From assembly GCA_029706075.1 (NCBI GenBank), contig JAINUG010000168.1, positions 744,001-808,000 of the forward strand: a stretch of 64,000 bases of DNA. The letters are read 5' to 3'. Under the pieces are notes generated by a model. It searched no databases. It saw only the letters and a program-made list of their open reading frames with translations, and was not told the DNA's origin. The translations under genes were made by a program, and so were the position numbers. How positions within the stretch are numbered: the stretch's first letter is position 1; every line of letters starts with the position of its first letter. Source of the DNA: Aldrovandia affinis (lineage: Eukaryota > Chordata > Actinopteri > Notacanthiformes > Halosauridae). Of the stretch, positions 21,992 to 35,126 are shown piece after piece.

Positions 21992-22208
21992 CGGCATTGT
22001 AGTGTAATAGTGAGGGAACTGGACTAGTAACTCAGAGGTTGCATGTTCAATTCCCAGGTGGGACACTGCCGTTGTACCCTTGAGCAAGGTACTTAACCTG
22101 AATTGCTTCAGTAAAAATATCTGGCTGTATAAATGGATTGTATGTAAAGAAATTTAAAATGTGTAAGTCGCTCTGGATAAGAGCGTCTGTTAAAATGTAA
22201 ATGTAAAT
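21992..22208 (+). mobile_element. tRNA-derived SINE with L2-type tail (HAmo-like), copy 1
   Basis: The head GCGGCATTGTAGTGTAATAG contains an A-box-like stretch, and GGTTGCATGTTCAATTCCC is the B box. The body CTTGAGCAAGGTACTTAACC follows, then the 3' stem-loop CGCTCTGGATAAGAGCG and ATGTAAATGTAAATGTAA. The tail matches the L2 LINE 3' ends in this window, as expected if L2 enzymes mobilise it. Confidence 0.88.
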
Positions 22209-22496
22209 GTAATACTTTAAAATATATCATTTTAGAATACATACAGTAAATATCCTACTATTTATTATGTTAAATATTTCCAGATGTGAATGATTAAAAT
22301 AATACTTTTCTTCAATTACTTTCTTTGGGAAAAAAGGGAAACAAATTATTTTTGTTCTCCCATAACTCAAGCACCCCCCTTTCTGCTGGGGCATGTGCGA
22401 TCACACCTTCAGCACCCCCAGTTCCTGTGTCCGAATCATATTTTTGAGGAAGTAACAGGACACAGGGAGTACAAGAGATAGCCAAATATAGCCTAC

Positions 22497-22852
22497 TGTG
22501 ACGACTGCAGGTTTTGTTTCCCTCCTCCCCTCTGTCTCCATCTCTTCTCCCTCCTTCCAAGTGCATCTAATTACCTAATTGCCTGATTGTGGCTGTGGAG
22601 GAGGCTTTAAAACCAGGCCTTCTTTTCAGTCGTGGCTGCTGGTTATTTCAGGAGCCGTCCACCGGATTTCTTTAAAGACCTTTTTCTCATTTTTGTCCGT
22701 CTGCAGAGGTCCAGTTTTTCTTCATATTTTTTGCCGTTTTGCTATATTTGTTACATATATTCATCTATAATCCTTATTTAATAAAGTCTTATTTTTTCAC
22801 CTTAAATTTTGGTTCTCTGTGTTTTATGTTATGGGTGATGTCAGCCGTAACA
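22497..22852 (+). mobile_element. Candidate solo LTR (356 bp), copy 1
   Basis: Starts TGTGACGACTGCAG and ends GTCAGCCGTAACA (TG...CA). It has a TTTAAAACC TATA-like box near 22604 and an AATAAAG polyadenylation signal near 22780. There is no coding sequence on either side and no clear target duplication, so the assignment rests on the layout. Confidence 0.55.
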
Positions 22853-23878
22853 CCAACATAATGTCATTTAAAAAAATTAACTATTATAAGATATATTTTA
22901 ATATGGAATGTATGTTAGTAGCCTGGCTAAAATAAAATTAAAAACTGGGCTAAATTTATTCAGTATATTAAGCTGGTGCTTAAACCTCTACAATGCATCC
23001 ATACGCTTGAATTCTAAAGGGTCTCCAGAGATAACTATCTGCATTCAGCTAACTAAGTCTGCATTCAGCTGCTTGAAGAAGCTGGACTCTTCCACCTCTA
23101 AATCCTATTACTCAAGTATGGAGTTTGTCTAACCTACACCCCTGTAAGTGTAACAACCCTATCAGGACGAAACTCACTGTTTTTGACTGCTCTTTGCAAA
23201 AACATGTGATGTGACCTCATTAAACCTACTTATTTCCTTCTATAGCCATATTCTGTCAGAAATGTGTGACTGCTGTTCCAACCACAGAATATCATTTGTC
23301 ACATCTCAAAGAAGTCCTCTAATAAACAGCAGAGTCATGTCTTATTTTTCTTCTGTCTGGTTGTAATCTTTCAGGGGTGGGAGGTTATATTTTAATGCTG
23401 TTTAAACAGAACATAATAAGATATTTCCTGTCTCATCGGGCTCAACAGGTTTCATATATACCCTGATCATTAATTCTCAGCATATTTGTAAAATGGCATA
23501 TAGTGAAGCCTACATCAAAGACAGCTAGAACTTCAAACCAGCCAGCAAACAGCGAGATTGATATAGAGAGATTATTTCAAACAAAATTAGGTGTTAGACT
23601 AATTAACCTCATATCCCTTTAACAATGCCACGTGTTATTCAGTTACAACATCTCATCCGTGTATTCAAAGATATAACATTTTAAATGAGATGTTCGTGTG
23701 TACACATTGTAATGGTGGACATCACGGAATCCAGAGTCGAGAGACTTTGCTTTTCCATTTCAGTACTACTTCTTTATTTAAAATAAAGTGTGTAGCACAG
23801 GGGAAGTACACGTTCTACATCAGAAACATGGGCGCCATTTTCAAAGCATACACACACAATGACGGTTGGTCGTCACAT
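22853..23878. other. No recognisable gene (copy 1)
   Basis: AT-rich DNA with short ORFs only. No motif, SINE box or terminal repeat is seen on either strand. Confidence 0.5.
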
Positions 23879-24951
23879 GTTGAGTTGAGTTGAGTTTATT
23901 TATCTCGAACAATCAACCATATAAAATTACAATAGAAAGGAAAAAACACAAAACGTAAACAGTTCAATCTAACAGTCTTCATCAAAAAAAAAGCGAAATA
24001 AATGCCAAATGCCTATAATGAAAATCATATCTTCCCTTTCTATCCATGAACAATTTTTGAATGTTACCTGGCAGTACATTATTCCGTGCTTTAAACATAA
24101 TTTGTGCAGTTCTAAATTTCACTATATCCATACATTTCAAAGTCTGTGTCTTTAGAAACAGTTGATTAGTATGCTCATGATACCCAACATGATTTACTAT
24201 TCTTATTGCTTTTTTTTGCAGTGTGCATATCTTCTGCAGGGTGCTCTTATAAGTATTACCCCATACTTCCACACAGTAGATTAAATATGGTAATATAAGT
24301 GCGCAATACAGAGTGTGCAGTGTTTTCTGATTCAGGATGTATCTTATTTTACCCAATATTCCAATGCTCCTGGCAATCTTAGTGCACAAAATGTGTATTT
24401 GGGGTTTCCAGCAGAGCTCATGGTCTATTACAACACCCAGAAACTTGTTTTCATATACTCTTTCTATTACCACATTATCAATTTCCACTTGAACATCTGC
24501 ATTTATTTTACGATTTCCAAATAACATAAATTTAGTTTTGTTCAAGTTTAATGATAACTTGTTTGTATTGAACCAACATTTTAATTTACACATTTCTTTC
24601 GTGACCACCTCCAAGAGCTGCTGCAAGTCCTCCCCAGAATAAAAAATATTTGTGTCATCTGCAAAAACAACACATTTCAATGCATTTGATACTTTACAAA
24701 TATCATTGATGTATAGAATAAACAATTTGGGGCCCAGGACTGACCCCTGTGGGACACCATAGGTAATGTTTAGGCACATTGACTTGTGATGACCAATCTG
24801 TACAAATTGCTGCCTATTTCCTATATAACTTTTTAGCCAATTGAAAGCCCCTCTAACACCATACCTATCCATCTTTTTGAGCAGTATTTCATGATCAGTC
24901 GTATCGAATGCTTTTTTTTAGATCAATGAATATTCCCACTGCATATTTTTT
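23879..24951 (-). pseudogene. Jockey-group LINE reverse transcriptase C-terminal part, cut by the duplication junction
   Basis: The minus-strand frame 24872-23982 (296 residues) carries RT palm and thumb: [34 protein letters not shown] (catalytic FADD), NKLSLNLNKTKFMLFG, NKFLGVVIDHELCWKPQI, then YCVEVWGNTYKSTL. The 3' tail on the minus strand is ATAAACTCAACTCAACTCAA. The upstream part of the RT is replaced at 24951 by copy-2 sequence. The intact continuation is seen only beside copy 2 (36,200 onward). I place it in the Jockey superfamily (L2/CR1/Rex1 side) without a finer clade. Confidence 0.85.
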
Positions 24952-25660
24952 GACAGATGTGACGTGACACCAAGTGAACGAATGCAAAACACATGAGAAT
25001 CTTCTGTTTATGGCCGATAAACTGTACAATCTTGGGCCCTCAGATTCCAAGAGCATAAATGGGAAGGTTGAAACCACTTTGTGTAGAAATTCAAAGGAGT
25101 GTTCCTATGGAGAATGTAAGGAGTGTGACCACACAACTTACACACTAGCAAAATCACCATCAAATGCGGAGACAACTCTTACACAGTGGTGCCTGGAGAA
25201 GAACGACCTCACAAAGTCGGGTGAAGAAGAGAAGCTCCATAACAGTAAAAATCTGATTATAACAGAATATGAGCTGGTTTCACAGTTCCAAGACAGAATG
25301 TTCAAATTCCGGAAGCACGTATTCAACATCCAGTGCAGTACAACAGCTACCAGACGCTCCATGAAAATTTGACTTCCGGTCACTGTCTTCTACACATCAG
25401 CTTCAGTGAAAATTATAATGGCAAATACAGAAATGAGATTTAGTCTGTACAATTTGGGGGGTCACATAAGCAAGTGACCCTCCATACGGGTGTCCTCTAT
25501 GTGAAGGATCAGCTTCCTTCTGCACCATCTCCCCAAGTAGAAGCTATGATCCAGCAGCCATATAGGCACACCTCAGCCCCATTCTAGACATAGTGAAGTG
25601 AAGCTGAGTATCCTGAGGTGAAGAAGATCCATTTCATAACTGTTACCAGTCAGAATGACT
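24952..25660 (+). pseudogene. Transposon ORF with KTHEN motif, copy 2 (lacks N-terminal part)
   Basis: Same sequence as 10934-11640. The 132-residue frame at 24974-25372 is identical to its copy-1 counterpart. Everything upstream of the breakpoint (coiled coil and LRDD block) is absent here because the junction joins it to LINE sequence. Confidence 0.55.
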
Positions 25661-26996
25661 GTGGTTGTTTAGTAATTGAAATGTTCCTAATGTTTCAGTG
25701 GACATGCATTTATGTTTTGATTTTCATGTATTTATGTTTAAATTCATTGTTGTTGAGAATGCTGTGTTATGAAGTATGCATTTCAGGTTCTCTTTTAGGT
25801 CCTCATCATTGGATTATTCCAATTAAAGATTTTTACTACTTATTATTTTTAATATTGTTAGCAGTCAGGGTGATTTGTTTTGCCATATGGTATTGGCCAT
25901 ATTGGCCATCTTTACAGGTCAAGGATTATGAATTGATTCCTCAGTTAGCAGAAGTGTTCCTAGAATGTGTCATGAAGTCACATGTGTCATGAGCTCCCTA
26001 TTAGGTTTTTTTATTTTAATTCGAAGAAAACATTTTAAGTTATGATTTTGGGAAGAATGATTCAATTATTTTTTACGTTTTAAATATTACTGTGAAAAGT
26101 AATTGAATTAATTGTTTGAAAGGAAAGAACACAAAAGTACACAGACCCTGCTAAGATGTCAATACATATTTGACAAACTTTGGGGGATTAAAACAAATCT
26201 AAATCTGACCATTTTGCAAGGCAGAAAGCCACCATATTCTGAGAATGACCTAAAGCTAAAGGGAAACTATATAAAGACCTCAGGATATCCCCTTGCAGTT
26301 ATCAAATAAATTACAAAAACAGGTTTAAAGTAAAAAAAAAGCCAGTTTATTACAGTTTATTTATGCAAAAGTGTATTACAAGGCGAGCAAGACACAATTC
26401 ATGAGTATGCTTAGTTGGCTCCCCCCTAACTGGTAACAGGGCTGGACTTGTGGTTTGGAGAACAACAGACTTGGTAATTAGCAGAGAGGAATTTAGCAGT
26501 GAGCTTTATAAACTTTCTCAATAGAAAGTCAATTCAAACTAATCTCACTACAAACTTTAAGTCAAGTATATTCACACTTGGAAGTTTTTTGGAGAAGGGG
26601 CTTTTTCCTTTCTTTGACTTTGTACCATTCAACTATGCCTTTTTGGAAAACTTTTGCAAAGATTTTTACCTTACTTGCTTGTCCGTTTTTCCCTGTGCAT
26701 ATTTTTTTAGGGAAGCATAGAGTAGGGGAAGCAGTCTGCGGAAGAGAACGTCCTTTTTGAGTAGCACACGAGAACCTATCCTCTCTGGTGCTAGAGCTTA
26801 GTCAGACTGTTTTATAGATTTTTTTATGATATCCCTTCATTGTCATGTGAGTATGTCTACTATCTGTCGTATGTCATAAATAAATCCTGTATCTTTGTAT
26901 CTAACTTGTTGACTCAAAGGAATATTTCTTTGTTGCATCCTGTCTGGGTTCACCATCTCGCTATTGGAGTGCGGGCGGTATCACATAGTGATATCA

Positions 26997-27142
26997 CATA
27001 GTCCATCCTCGTGATTACCCAGTACAAACAGCCCAGCCCTCAATTCACAATGCCCCAACCTCAGCCTGGCTAACAATACCCCCTCCCACCTGCTCCCGAA
27101 TGTAGGGCCTCCCTTCCAGAGTATCCCCAACCCCTCCGCAAT
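26997..27142 (-). pseudogene. LINE RNase H fragment, copy 2, cut by the deletion
   Basis: Only the last part (LRLGHCELRAGLFVLGNHED) remains. Upstream the frame runs across the deletion junction at 27142/27143 into fold-back sequence, giving a meaningless fusion frame. Confidence 0.75.
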
Positions 27143-27400
27143 GACTTCCGGTCGGGTTTCCCTACCCAACAAAGCCTCTTTTTCGCTTTAAAAACACGAA
27201 AACTACGGCGGTGAAAAACTATCTGAGTCTGGTAATCATGAGTTTGTAATTCCGATAGTGTATTATGCCTGTTGTTTTGAGAATTTCCGTTCTTCAAGTG
27301 GCATTTTTATAATTATATTTTTGTATTGAACTCAATGGGTACTTCCGCATCTACCCAACCAATTACGTCAGAGCTAACCAATATGGCGGCGAAGTGAATA
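27143..27400. mobile_element. Fold-back element, right arm only (copy 2)
   Basis: Corresponds to 15894-16151. The left arm and tandem core are gone, so no hairpin can form here. The last 8 bp of the element lie after the L1-like insertion, at 29335-29342. Confidence 0.85.
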
Positions 27401-29319
27401 CTTTTTTTTTTTTTTTCTCACTATTTTGTATCTTTTTTTGTTTGTCCAAATCGTGGCAGAAACAGTGACCTCTATCGACCAAAAGTTCAACAGCAGAGAA
27501 ACAACCATCTCGAACTTCCGCTATACATTTTTACGACATTTTTATTTTTTATTTTTATTTTTTCTATTAACAAAATTGAAAATTACAACATATGGCAATA
27601 AACAGATACCATCAACAACAGATTTCTTTAGGAAACGGAGCACAGTATAAACAAAATTATAACCAAATCAAAAAGAAAAGACAAAAAAAAACAAATGTAT
27701 ATAATAAGCTAAGGGGTTCCTTCCAACAAATCCAAGGCATCAAAAATACTTAGAAGCTTTATCGCTGCATTCTTTTTCATATACTTCAGTGATTTATAAT
27801 AAAGAGCTAGTTCTTTCATGAAAACCACCAATAAGGGTTGTGTCTTAATGCATTTACATTTGTGAATAAAGAATTTACCTAAAATAAATAAGGTATTCAA
27901 CAAAAATTCAGTTTTCCTATCCTCCAATATGATTCCAAATGTAATATAATTCCTGGTAAAATGAGAGAGAGAAAGGATTTTTGATTCTAGCCAATCATAC
28001 ATATCACACCAGAAAGTATTGCTATAAAGACAAAAGAAGAATAAGTGATCCGTAGTTTCTATTTCTTCATCACAGAAAATACAGCTATTGTGATCAAAAT
28101 TGAACCTTTGTCTAAGGAGTTCTCCTGAAGGATATATATCATTAAAAACTTTGAAGTGAATCTCTTTTGTTTTTGGAGGTAAAGGTAAGCTTAGGAAGTT
28201 AATGCGTAATTTTTTTAAAGTAGTCTGAGAAAAAAAATGAGAGCTGAGTTCCTGCTGAATTGCATAGGATATGAAATATTTGTAAAGAGACCACGGATCA
28301 CTTTGTTTGTCAAAGCCCTTCCAGAGAAATCATGTCCATTAATTATCAGTAAAGAGGGATGAGGGGGACAACCATATAAGGTAGTGTGTTTTTGGTCAAC
28401 AGAATAAAAGAAATTGGAATGCTTTTTTAAAACCTTATATTGCTTACGGTTGCATTGGAAATTAAATTTTATACAGAAATCCTCAAAAGGTAAGATGTTG
28501 CCAGATTCATCTAATAAATGGGTAATAGACCAAATATTTTTCTCCATCCAGTCATTGAAAAATAAAGACCTATTTCTAAAAAATGAATCTGCAATTCCAA
28601 ATGGGAAGTGTGGTGTGAAGTTGTGTTTGTACAGAAGTAACCAATACAGCAATACTTGTGAATGGAATGAGGATAGTTTAACAGGTAATTTAGGAACACA
28701 AAAGTCACAACGTAAAAGAAAATCAATACCACCAATCTTTTTAAAAATCTCCTGGTTACACAATACCAAAAACTGTTGCTATTTACTAGAAAGGATCTTA
28801 ACCACTTGATCTTTAATGTTCCATTTATACAATCAAAGTCAATGGCCTGAAGACCACCATCATCATAGTCTTTTACCATGGTTGCTTTCTTCAAATAATG
28901 AGCTTTTCTTTTCCAAATGTAGTCAAAATTTAGCTTGTTGATAGACTTTATTGCTTTATTAGAAATGGAAAGAGAGTAAGCTGGATAAATGCACCTTGAC
29001 AGACTACATTTTTCTTATATAAATGCGAACAAAAAGAGAAAGATCTCTATTTAAACCATCTAATCTTAATTTTCAGTCGTCTAATTTGTTCCAAATATTC
29101 AAAGTTTCACTTAATTTAGTCTCTTTTGTAACATGCACACCTAAGTATCTGACCGTAGTTTTAATGGGGATACCATACGCCTCCACAAGATGGGACTCAT
29201 GTATAGCTAATAGTTCACACTTTTCATGTTTAGCTGTAACCCAGAAGCTCTGGAGAAAAATTCTATTATCTGAATAATCTTTGGAATTTGCTGAATATTT
29301 TTCAAAAACAAAGTTGTAT
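27401..29319 (-). mobile_element. L1/Tx1-like LINE insertion, copy 2
   Basis: Same insertion as 16152-18080, with the same 15-bp target GCGGCGAAGTGAATA at 27386-27400 and 29320-29334. The T run is 15 long here. ORF2 remnants at 28215-28894 and 29073-29280 carry the same blocks, with the frame breaks in partly different places. Confidence 0.88.
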
Positions 29320-29342
29320 GCGGCGAAGTGAATAAGGCGAAT

Positions 29343-29800
29343 TGGCTGCTGTTGTATGTTGCAGCTATACGTCTGCACGGCCGCCATATTGGGGCGGGCA
29401 AGATCCGCGTGTAAACAAACGTTGAGAGACACTTCTCCTGACAAAATCTACTTTAACTCGCTCAATTCTCCACTAATTTTCGTGACATTTGGCTTGTTAT
29501 AAATGTGAGATGTCTGCACAACACGCAGGTTACTTGCAATTATTGAGTTTCCTCAACCATTTTCCGCAGAACCTGGCTGTGAAAACGGTACGAAGAGGAA
29601 TTAGCCTATGCAAAATGCCACAGCATGCAGCATTTAGCTGTACAAAGTGAAAGAGGCTTTCACGATTTCACTGTCATTTAAAGCTGGCGTTGAATGACCG
29701 ACAGATATCGCCATGATAATAAAACATAACGTTAGCTAGTTGTCAAACCACTGCATGAGTGTCAAGTGACGAAGTGATATTTAATTGATAGTCATCTAAG
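29343..29800 (+). other. CpG-rich segment with THAP-like start, copy 2
   Basis: Counterpart of 18104-18560. The ATG of MPQHAAFSCTK is at about 29617, and the downstream run lengths differ by one base at two places, giving a different frame after the ATG. Confidence 0.35.
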
Positions 29801-30166
29801 TCGTTGTTGCGGAAGCCATGTAAGGTGGCTTTATCCATTTATTATAATCTCGTCCGCCCAACACACACACACACGTCAATTGCAGTAAGACAATATCAGT
29901 AAGACAACGAATTCGATCTAAGGGGGCTATTCCGAATACACTCCTGTAAATCACACACACACTGCACCGTGAAGAAATTATAGGTGTCGGGTGTAAATAT
30001 TAAACAAAACAAATCACAACTTTACCACAACTTTGTAACAAGGGTGTTACATGGTAATATCAGTACCAACCTTGTGACAACCTACCGGCACCGTTGTGTG
30101 ATACCTGGGTTATCATTGAGCTAATAGATTTGTCAAAAATCTAGCTAAATGGTAAGAATGTCCGAC

Positions 30167-30408
30167 GTTGCCCACTGCTATCGGGGTTCGATCCCACCAC
30201 GTCGTACCAGCTCGGCTCTGACCGGGAGTTCCAATAGGGGGTGGCAATTGGCTGTTCGCCCCAGGGAGGGGGGGAGGGAAGCCGATATTAACCCACTATA
30301 AATGACTGGTCCTGTCTGTTGCGGTTACGGCTTGACGGGTGCCGGCTTGGAGGAGGCGGTGCAGTGCCCACTACTGGTCTCGGGACTACAGCAGTGAGCT
30401 CTATAGAT
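30167..30408 (+). mobile_element. tRNA-derived SINE, copy 2
   Basis: Counterpart of 18925-19165, with a longer G run in the GGGAGGGGGGGAGGG part. Confidence 0.7.
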
Positions 30409-31935
30409 TTATATTTATAATAATAATATTTAAGGTGATATTAAATGTATTACTCGTATCTCAATGCTTAATCTTCGAGTTTGCCATAGATGCCCTACAG
30501 ATTCAGGAATTTATAATACATTTACAAGTATACGTGTAACATGCCCAAAAAGGGCAGTACTATGCACAGGAATAATATACCAGCCAAGTCAATTTCCACA
30601 GAAAAGTCAGACACCAAGAATGAGCTGAATCTGGATTTGTATTAACTTTTAAAAAATAGACCAGGTTAGGGGTGTCAGCCAGAGGTGCAGCTCTTCTTAA
30701 CCCCAAGATAAAGTTTTACACTGCAGCACAAAACACCAATAAATATACCATTTACACAAAGGGTCTCAAAATGACATACCAAGGGCTCTATTTCTGTATT
30801 TCTCATTCGATTAAATGGGTGAGACATCACTACAAAATCCACTACAATGAATTTAAATAGGGCAAAACAACAAAGAACAGTATAATAGGCTGGTTTCCAA
30901 AACTGACCCCTAGAGGTCTTTCTAATTCAACTTTTTTATAAAGAGTAGATTTAATTCATAACACTGCTTTATTAAATAGACAAATAGTACTCTTCGTATA
31001 AAAATATATACATGTCCTTGCAGAAATATCTCTTAAAAGCAGCTTAATGGTACAATAAAAAAACAACAACGAGAGTTACAATGCCACGTAGTTGCATCAT
31101 ACTTTACGTCACTGCCGGAGTGAGGGAGAGGACAGGCAAGATCCCGCATTTCAGGTCGGCCGTACATGCTTGCGAAACTTAATGGCAAGACAGCACACTA
31201 ACGTGCGATAAGTTACCTGTGCAACTTTAATTTCTTACTCGTTACACAATGTGTAAATACACCATCCATAAGGTGGGCAACTCTCGCCAGAATGTGCGTC
31301 CTCACCCTTGCTCCGAAAAACAGGGTTTATATATCGCGCATTTACGCTAGTGATGTGCAGTTCGGGAACGATTTTTTGGAATTGAACGACTCTTTTTACT
31401 GACTCAGGAGTAATGATTTGTTTCCTCAGTTGAGTTGTTCATTTTACTCGTTCGCACCGCTTACAACCAACATGTTTTTAAACATGATAATGAAGCGGTG
31501 ATATCTATCTCTAAAGAAGAGGGCTGGATTACCAGCATACTATTTATTAGTTAAATTTATACAATTTATTTGGTAAGGACAGTGCATGATAATCCACATC
31601 TCATTCATGACCAATATGTAATTATGCCTAATTTAGCTGGATTGCTTGTTTTCACCCATTGTCCATCTGAACATCATACATTTAATAATAGCAATAGCAT
31701 ATGCATTGATTATATCAAAAACAAATCATCCTAATGCTTACGTAGGCTACATTGTACGTTTTGAAGGGAAGAATATCTGGTTACATCATTGATTCTCTTT
31801 CAGCCAGGATTTTAAATATATTTTAGTTGTCAGAGCTCAGTCTGTGTTGGTGTTTATATTCATATAGCTGTTACCTATGTTGGTGTTTGATTAAAACAAC
31901 AAAGGCAGAACTGTATTCTTACACTGCGGCCATTC

Positions 31936-32220
31936 TGTGGTATATCAGACTCCACTACCACTGAACACTGTCCATCTAGTCAATCTGTCGTCACCACTGT
32001 TTACTTGTTCTACACTATAAAAATTTTTTTTAAAAACACACTAACCTTTTCTTTCCCAGTGTTACAGGTATGATACGCAGACGCCTGCAATGATGTCTAT
32101 CTTATGTCTGTATTACTGCACTGATCTTTTGCGTTATGATCGTTCTTACCTTGTATTAATGCACATCTTGTAAATCGCTCTGGATAAGAGCGTCTGCTAA
32201 ATGCTTAAAATGTAAATGTA
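31936..32220 (+). mobile_element. L2 LINE 3' end, copy 2
   Basis: Counterpart of 20690-20974, with the same CGCTCTGGATAAGAGCG stem-loop and ATGTAAATG tail. Confidence 0.82.
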
Positions 32221-32610
32221 GGCTGGCGGATGGCCCAGCGGTCTAGTGCACCGCGCTTTGGAGCGGTGTGCGCTGCCCGTCAGAGACACGGACGAAACCC
32301 GCGTTTATACCAAACCGGCCCTGGTCGTCAGCCCGATCGGAGGCGGTATTTGGCTGTCCGCCTCCGGGGGAGTGGGGAGGGAGAGCCGGCACGAGTCCGC
32401 CGAGGAGAAGGTTAGTCCGTGGAAGACCTCCGTCTCGAAAGAAGGCGGGGAAATAGGTCCAGGAATACGAATCTCGTTCCCGGAGGACGGGCGGCGGACT
32501 CGTGAGGGTGGGGAATTGAAATAAAATAGAGGGTATAATTGGCTACTAAATTGGGAGAAAAACAGGGGAAAAATCAGAAATAAATTTAAGAAAAAAAAAA
32601 ATGTAAATGT
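32221..32610 (+). mobile_element. tRNA-derived GC-rich SINE, copy 2
   Basis: Counterpart of 20975-21370. It differs by one G in the ACAGGGG run and by the length of the A run near its end. Confidence 0.8.
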
Positions 32611-33238
32611 AAAATGTAAAATATCTGCCCACAAATTGGGCTAGTTTTTGTTACATATTTTTTGTTAATTATTGAGTCCTGTCGGCTTATTTTAACCTTT
32701 GTTGCCAATAAATTTAAATAACAAAAAATGTTATTTGCAATCACAGGGTTCTATATAGAACCCTTTTTTAAATGGTTCTTTGCTACCAAATATAGAACCC
32801 TAAGGAACCCTTATTTTTTAGAGTGACAGTAGCAAAACTGCAATCATATTTTTTATGATAAAGGTAAATTATATAACAGCACACAATGATCATTTCATCA
32901 TAGAAAAACCTTAACTGATTTCAATTGAAAGCTTCATTGAACCCATGTCATCCTTGATCGAAAACATGTGTATCCTATGTTTATCCTTTGTTGCAAAGTT
33001 GTAGCAGTACCAAACTAAACATAATGTATCGTTGTGTTAGAATATAGTGCTGCTGGTATTGGCAAACCATATTTGCCAATACACAATTTCGAATTTTAAG
33101 CCCTGGCTCGCCTCATGATTGCTGCCTAATCTGCTCATAGACACCTAGTCATTATGTATTCTTATTTTCTTATGTTCTTCTTAGTCTGGTCAGCATGGTT
33201 GCTATTTTAGGCTTTATGGTTAAATACGTACTTATAGG

Positions 33239-33456
33239 GCGGCATTGTAGTGTAATAGTGAGGGAACTGGACTAGTAACTCAGAGGTTGCATGTTCAATT
33301 CCCAGGTGGGACACTGCCGTTGTACCCTTGAGCAAGGTACTTAACCTGAATTGCTTCAGTAAAAATATCTGGCTGTATAAATGGATTGTATGTAAAGAAA
33401 TTTAAAATGTGTAAGTCGCTCTGGATAAGAGCGTCTGTTAAAATGTAAATGTAAAT
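33239..33456 (+). mobile_element. HAmo-like SINE with L2-type tail, copy 2
   Basis: Counterpart of 21992-22208. The A box, B box and stem-loop are all preserved. Confidence 0.88.
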
Positions 33457-33744
33457 GTAATACTTTAAAATATATCATTTTAGAATACATACAGTAAATA
33501 TCCTACTATTTATTATGTTAAATATTTCCAGATGTGAATGATTAAAATAATACTTTTCTTCAATTACTTTCTTTGGGAAAAAAGGGAAACAAATTATTTT
33601 TGTTCTCCCATAACTCAAGCACCCCCCTTTCTGCTGGGGCATGTGCGATCACACCTTCAGCACCCCCAGTTCCTGTGTCCGAATCATATTTTTGAGGAAG
33701 TAACAGGACACAGGGAGTACAAGAGATAGCCAAATATAGCCTAC

Positions 33745-34100
33745 TGTGACGACTGCAGGTTTTGTTTCCCTCCTCCCCTCTGTCTCCATCTCTTCTCCCT
33801 CCTTCCAAGTGCATCTAATTACCTAATTGCCTGATTGTGGCTGTGGAGGAGGCTTTAAAACCAGGCCTTCTTTTCAGTCGTGGCTGCTGGTTATTTCAGG
33901 AGCCGTCCACCGGATTTCTTTAAAGACCTTTTTCTCATTTTTGTCCGTCTGCAGAGGTCCAGTTTTTCTTCATATTTTTTGCCGTTTTGCTATATTTGTT
34001 ACATATATTCATCTATAATCCTTATTTAATAAAGTCTTATTTTTTCACCTTAAATTTTGGTTCTCTGTGTTTTATGTTATGGGTGATGTCAGCCGTAACA
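33745..34100 (+). mobile_element. Candidate solo LTR, copy 2
   Basis: Counterpart of 22497-22852. The length is the same (356 bp) and the TGTGACGAC...CGTAACA ends are the same. Confidence 0.55.
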
Positions 34101-35126
34101 CCAACATAATGTCATTTAAAAAAATTAACTATTATAAGATATATTTTAATATGGAATGTATGTTAGTAGCCTGGCTAAAATAAAATTAAAAACTGGGCTA
34201 AATTTATTCAGTATATTAAGCTGGTGCTTAAACCTCTACAATGCATCCATACGCTTGAATTCTAAAGGGTCTCCAGAGATAACTATCTGCATTCAGCTAA
34301 CTAAGTCTGCATTCAGCTGCTTGAAGAAGCTGGACTCTTCCCACCTCTAAATCCTATTACTCAAGTATGGAGTTTGTCTAACCTACACCCCTGTAAGTGT
34401 AACAACCCTATCAGGACGAAACTCACTGTTTTTGACTGCTCTTTGCAAAAACATGTGATGTGACCTCATTAAACCTACTTATTTCCTTCTATAGCCATAT
34501 TCTGTCAGAAATGTGTGACTGCTGTTCCAACCACAGAATATCATTTGTCACATCTCAAAGAAGTCCTCTAATAAACAGCAGAGTCATGTCTTATTTTTCT
34601 TCTGTCTGGTTGTAATCTTTCAGGGGTGGGAGGTTATATTTTAATGCTGTTTAAACAGAACATAATAAGATATTTCCTGTCTCATCGGGCTCAACAGGTT
34701 TCATATATACCCTGATCATTAATTCTCAGCATATTTGTAAAATGGCATATAGTGAAGCCTACATCAAAGACAGCTAGAACTTCAAACCAGCCAGCAAACA
34801 GCGAGATTGATATAGAGAGATTATTTCAAACAAAATTAGGTGTTAGACTAATTAACCTCATATCCCTTTAACAATGCCACGTGTTATTCAGTTACAACAT
34901 CTCATCCGTGTATTCAAAGATATAACATTTTAAATGAGATGTTCGTGTGTACACATTGTAATGGTGGACATCACGGAATCCAGAGTCGAGAGACTTTGCT
35001 TTTCCATTTCAGTACTACTTCTTTATTTAAAATAAAGTGTGTAGCACAGGGGAAGTACACGTTCTACATCAGAAACATGGGCGCCATTTTCAAAGCATAC
35101 ACACACAATGACGGTTGGTCGTCACA

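Larger units (their letters stand above)
10934..24951 (+). repeat. Tandem duplication, copy 1 (14.02 kb)
   Basis: Copy 1 matches copy 2 (24,952-36,200) in the same orientation. The offset is +14,017 at the left end, falling to about +11,240-11,249 after the block missing from copy 2. Protein-length stretches are identical between copies (for example the 132-residue frame at 10957 and the 296-residue RT frame at 23982). The left edge at 10934 is continuous with the upstream transposon ORF, so this edge is ancestral. The right edge at 24951 is the new junction. Confidence 0.97.

Noticed and set aside
22497-22852. Host promoter with TATA box and polyadenylation signal
   Set aside because: The TG...CA ends and compact 356-bp layout fit a solo LTR better, and no gene follows on either side.
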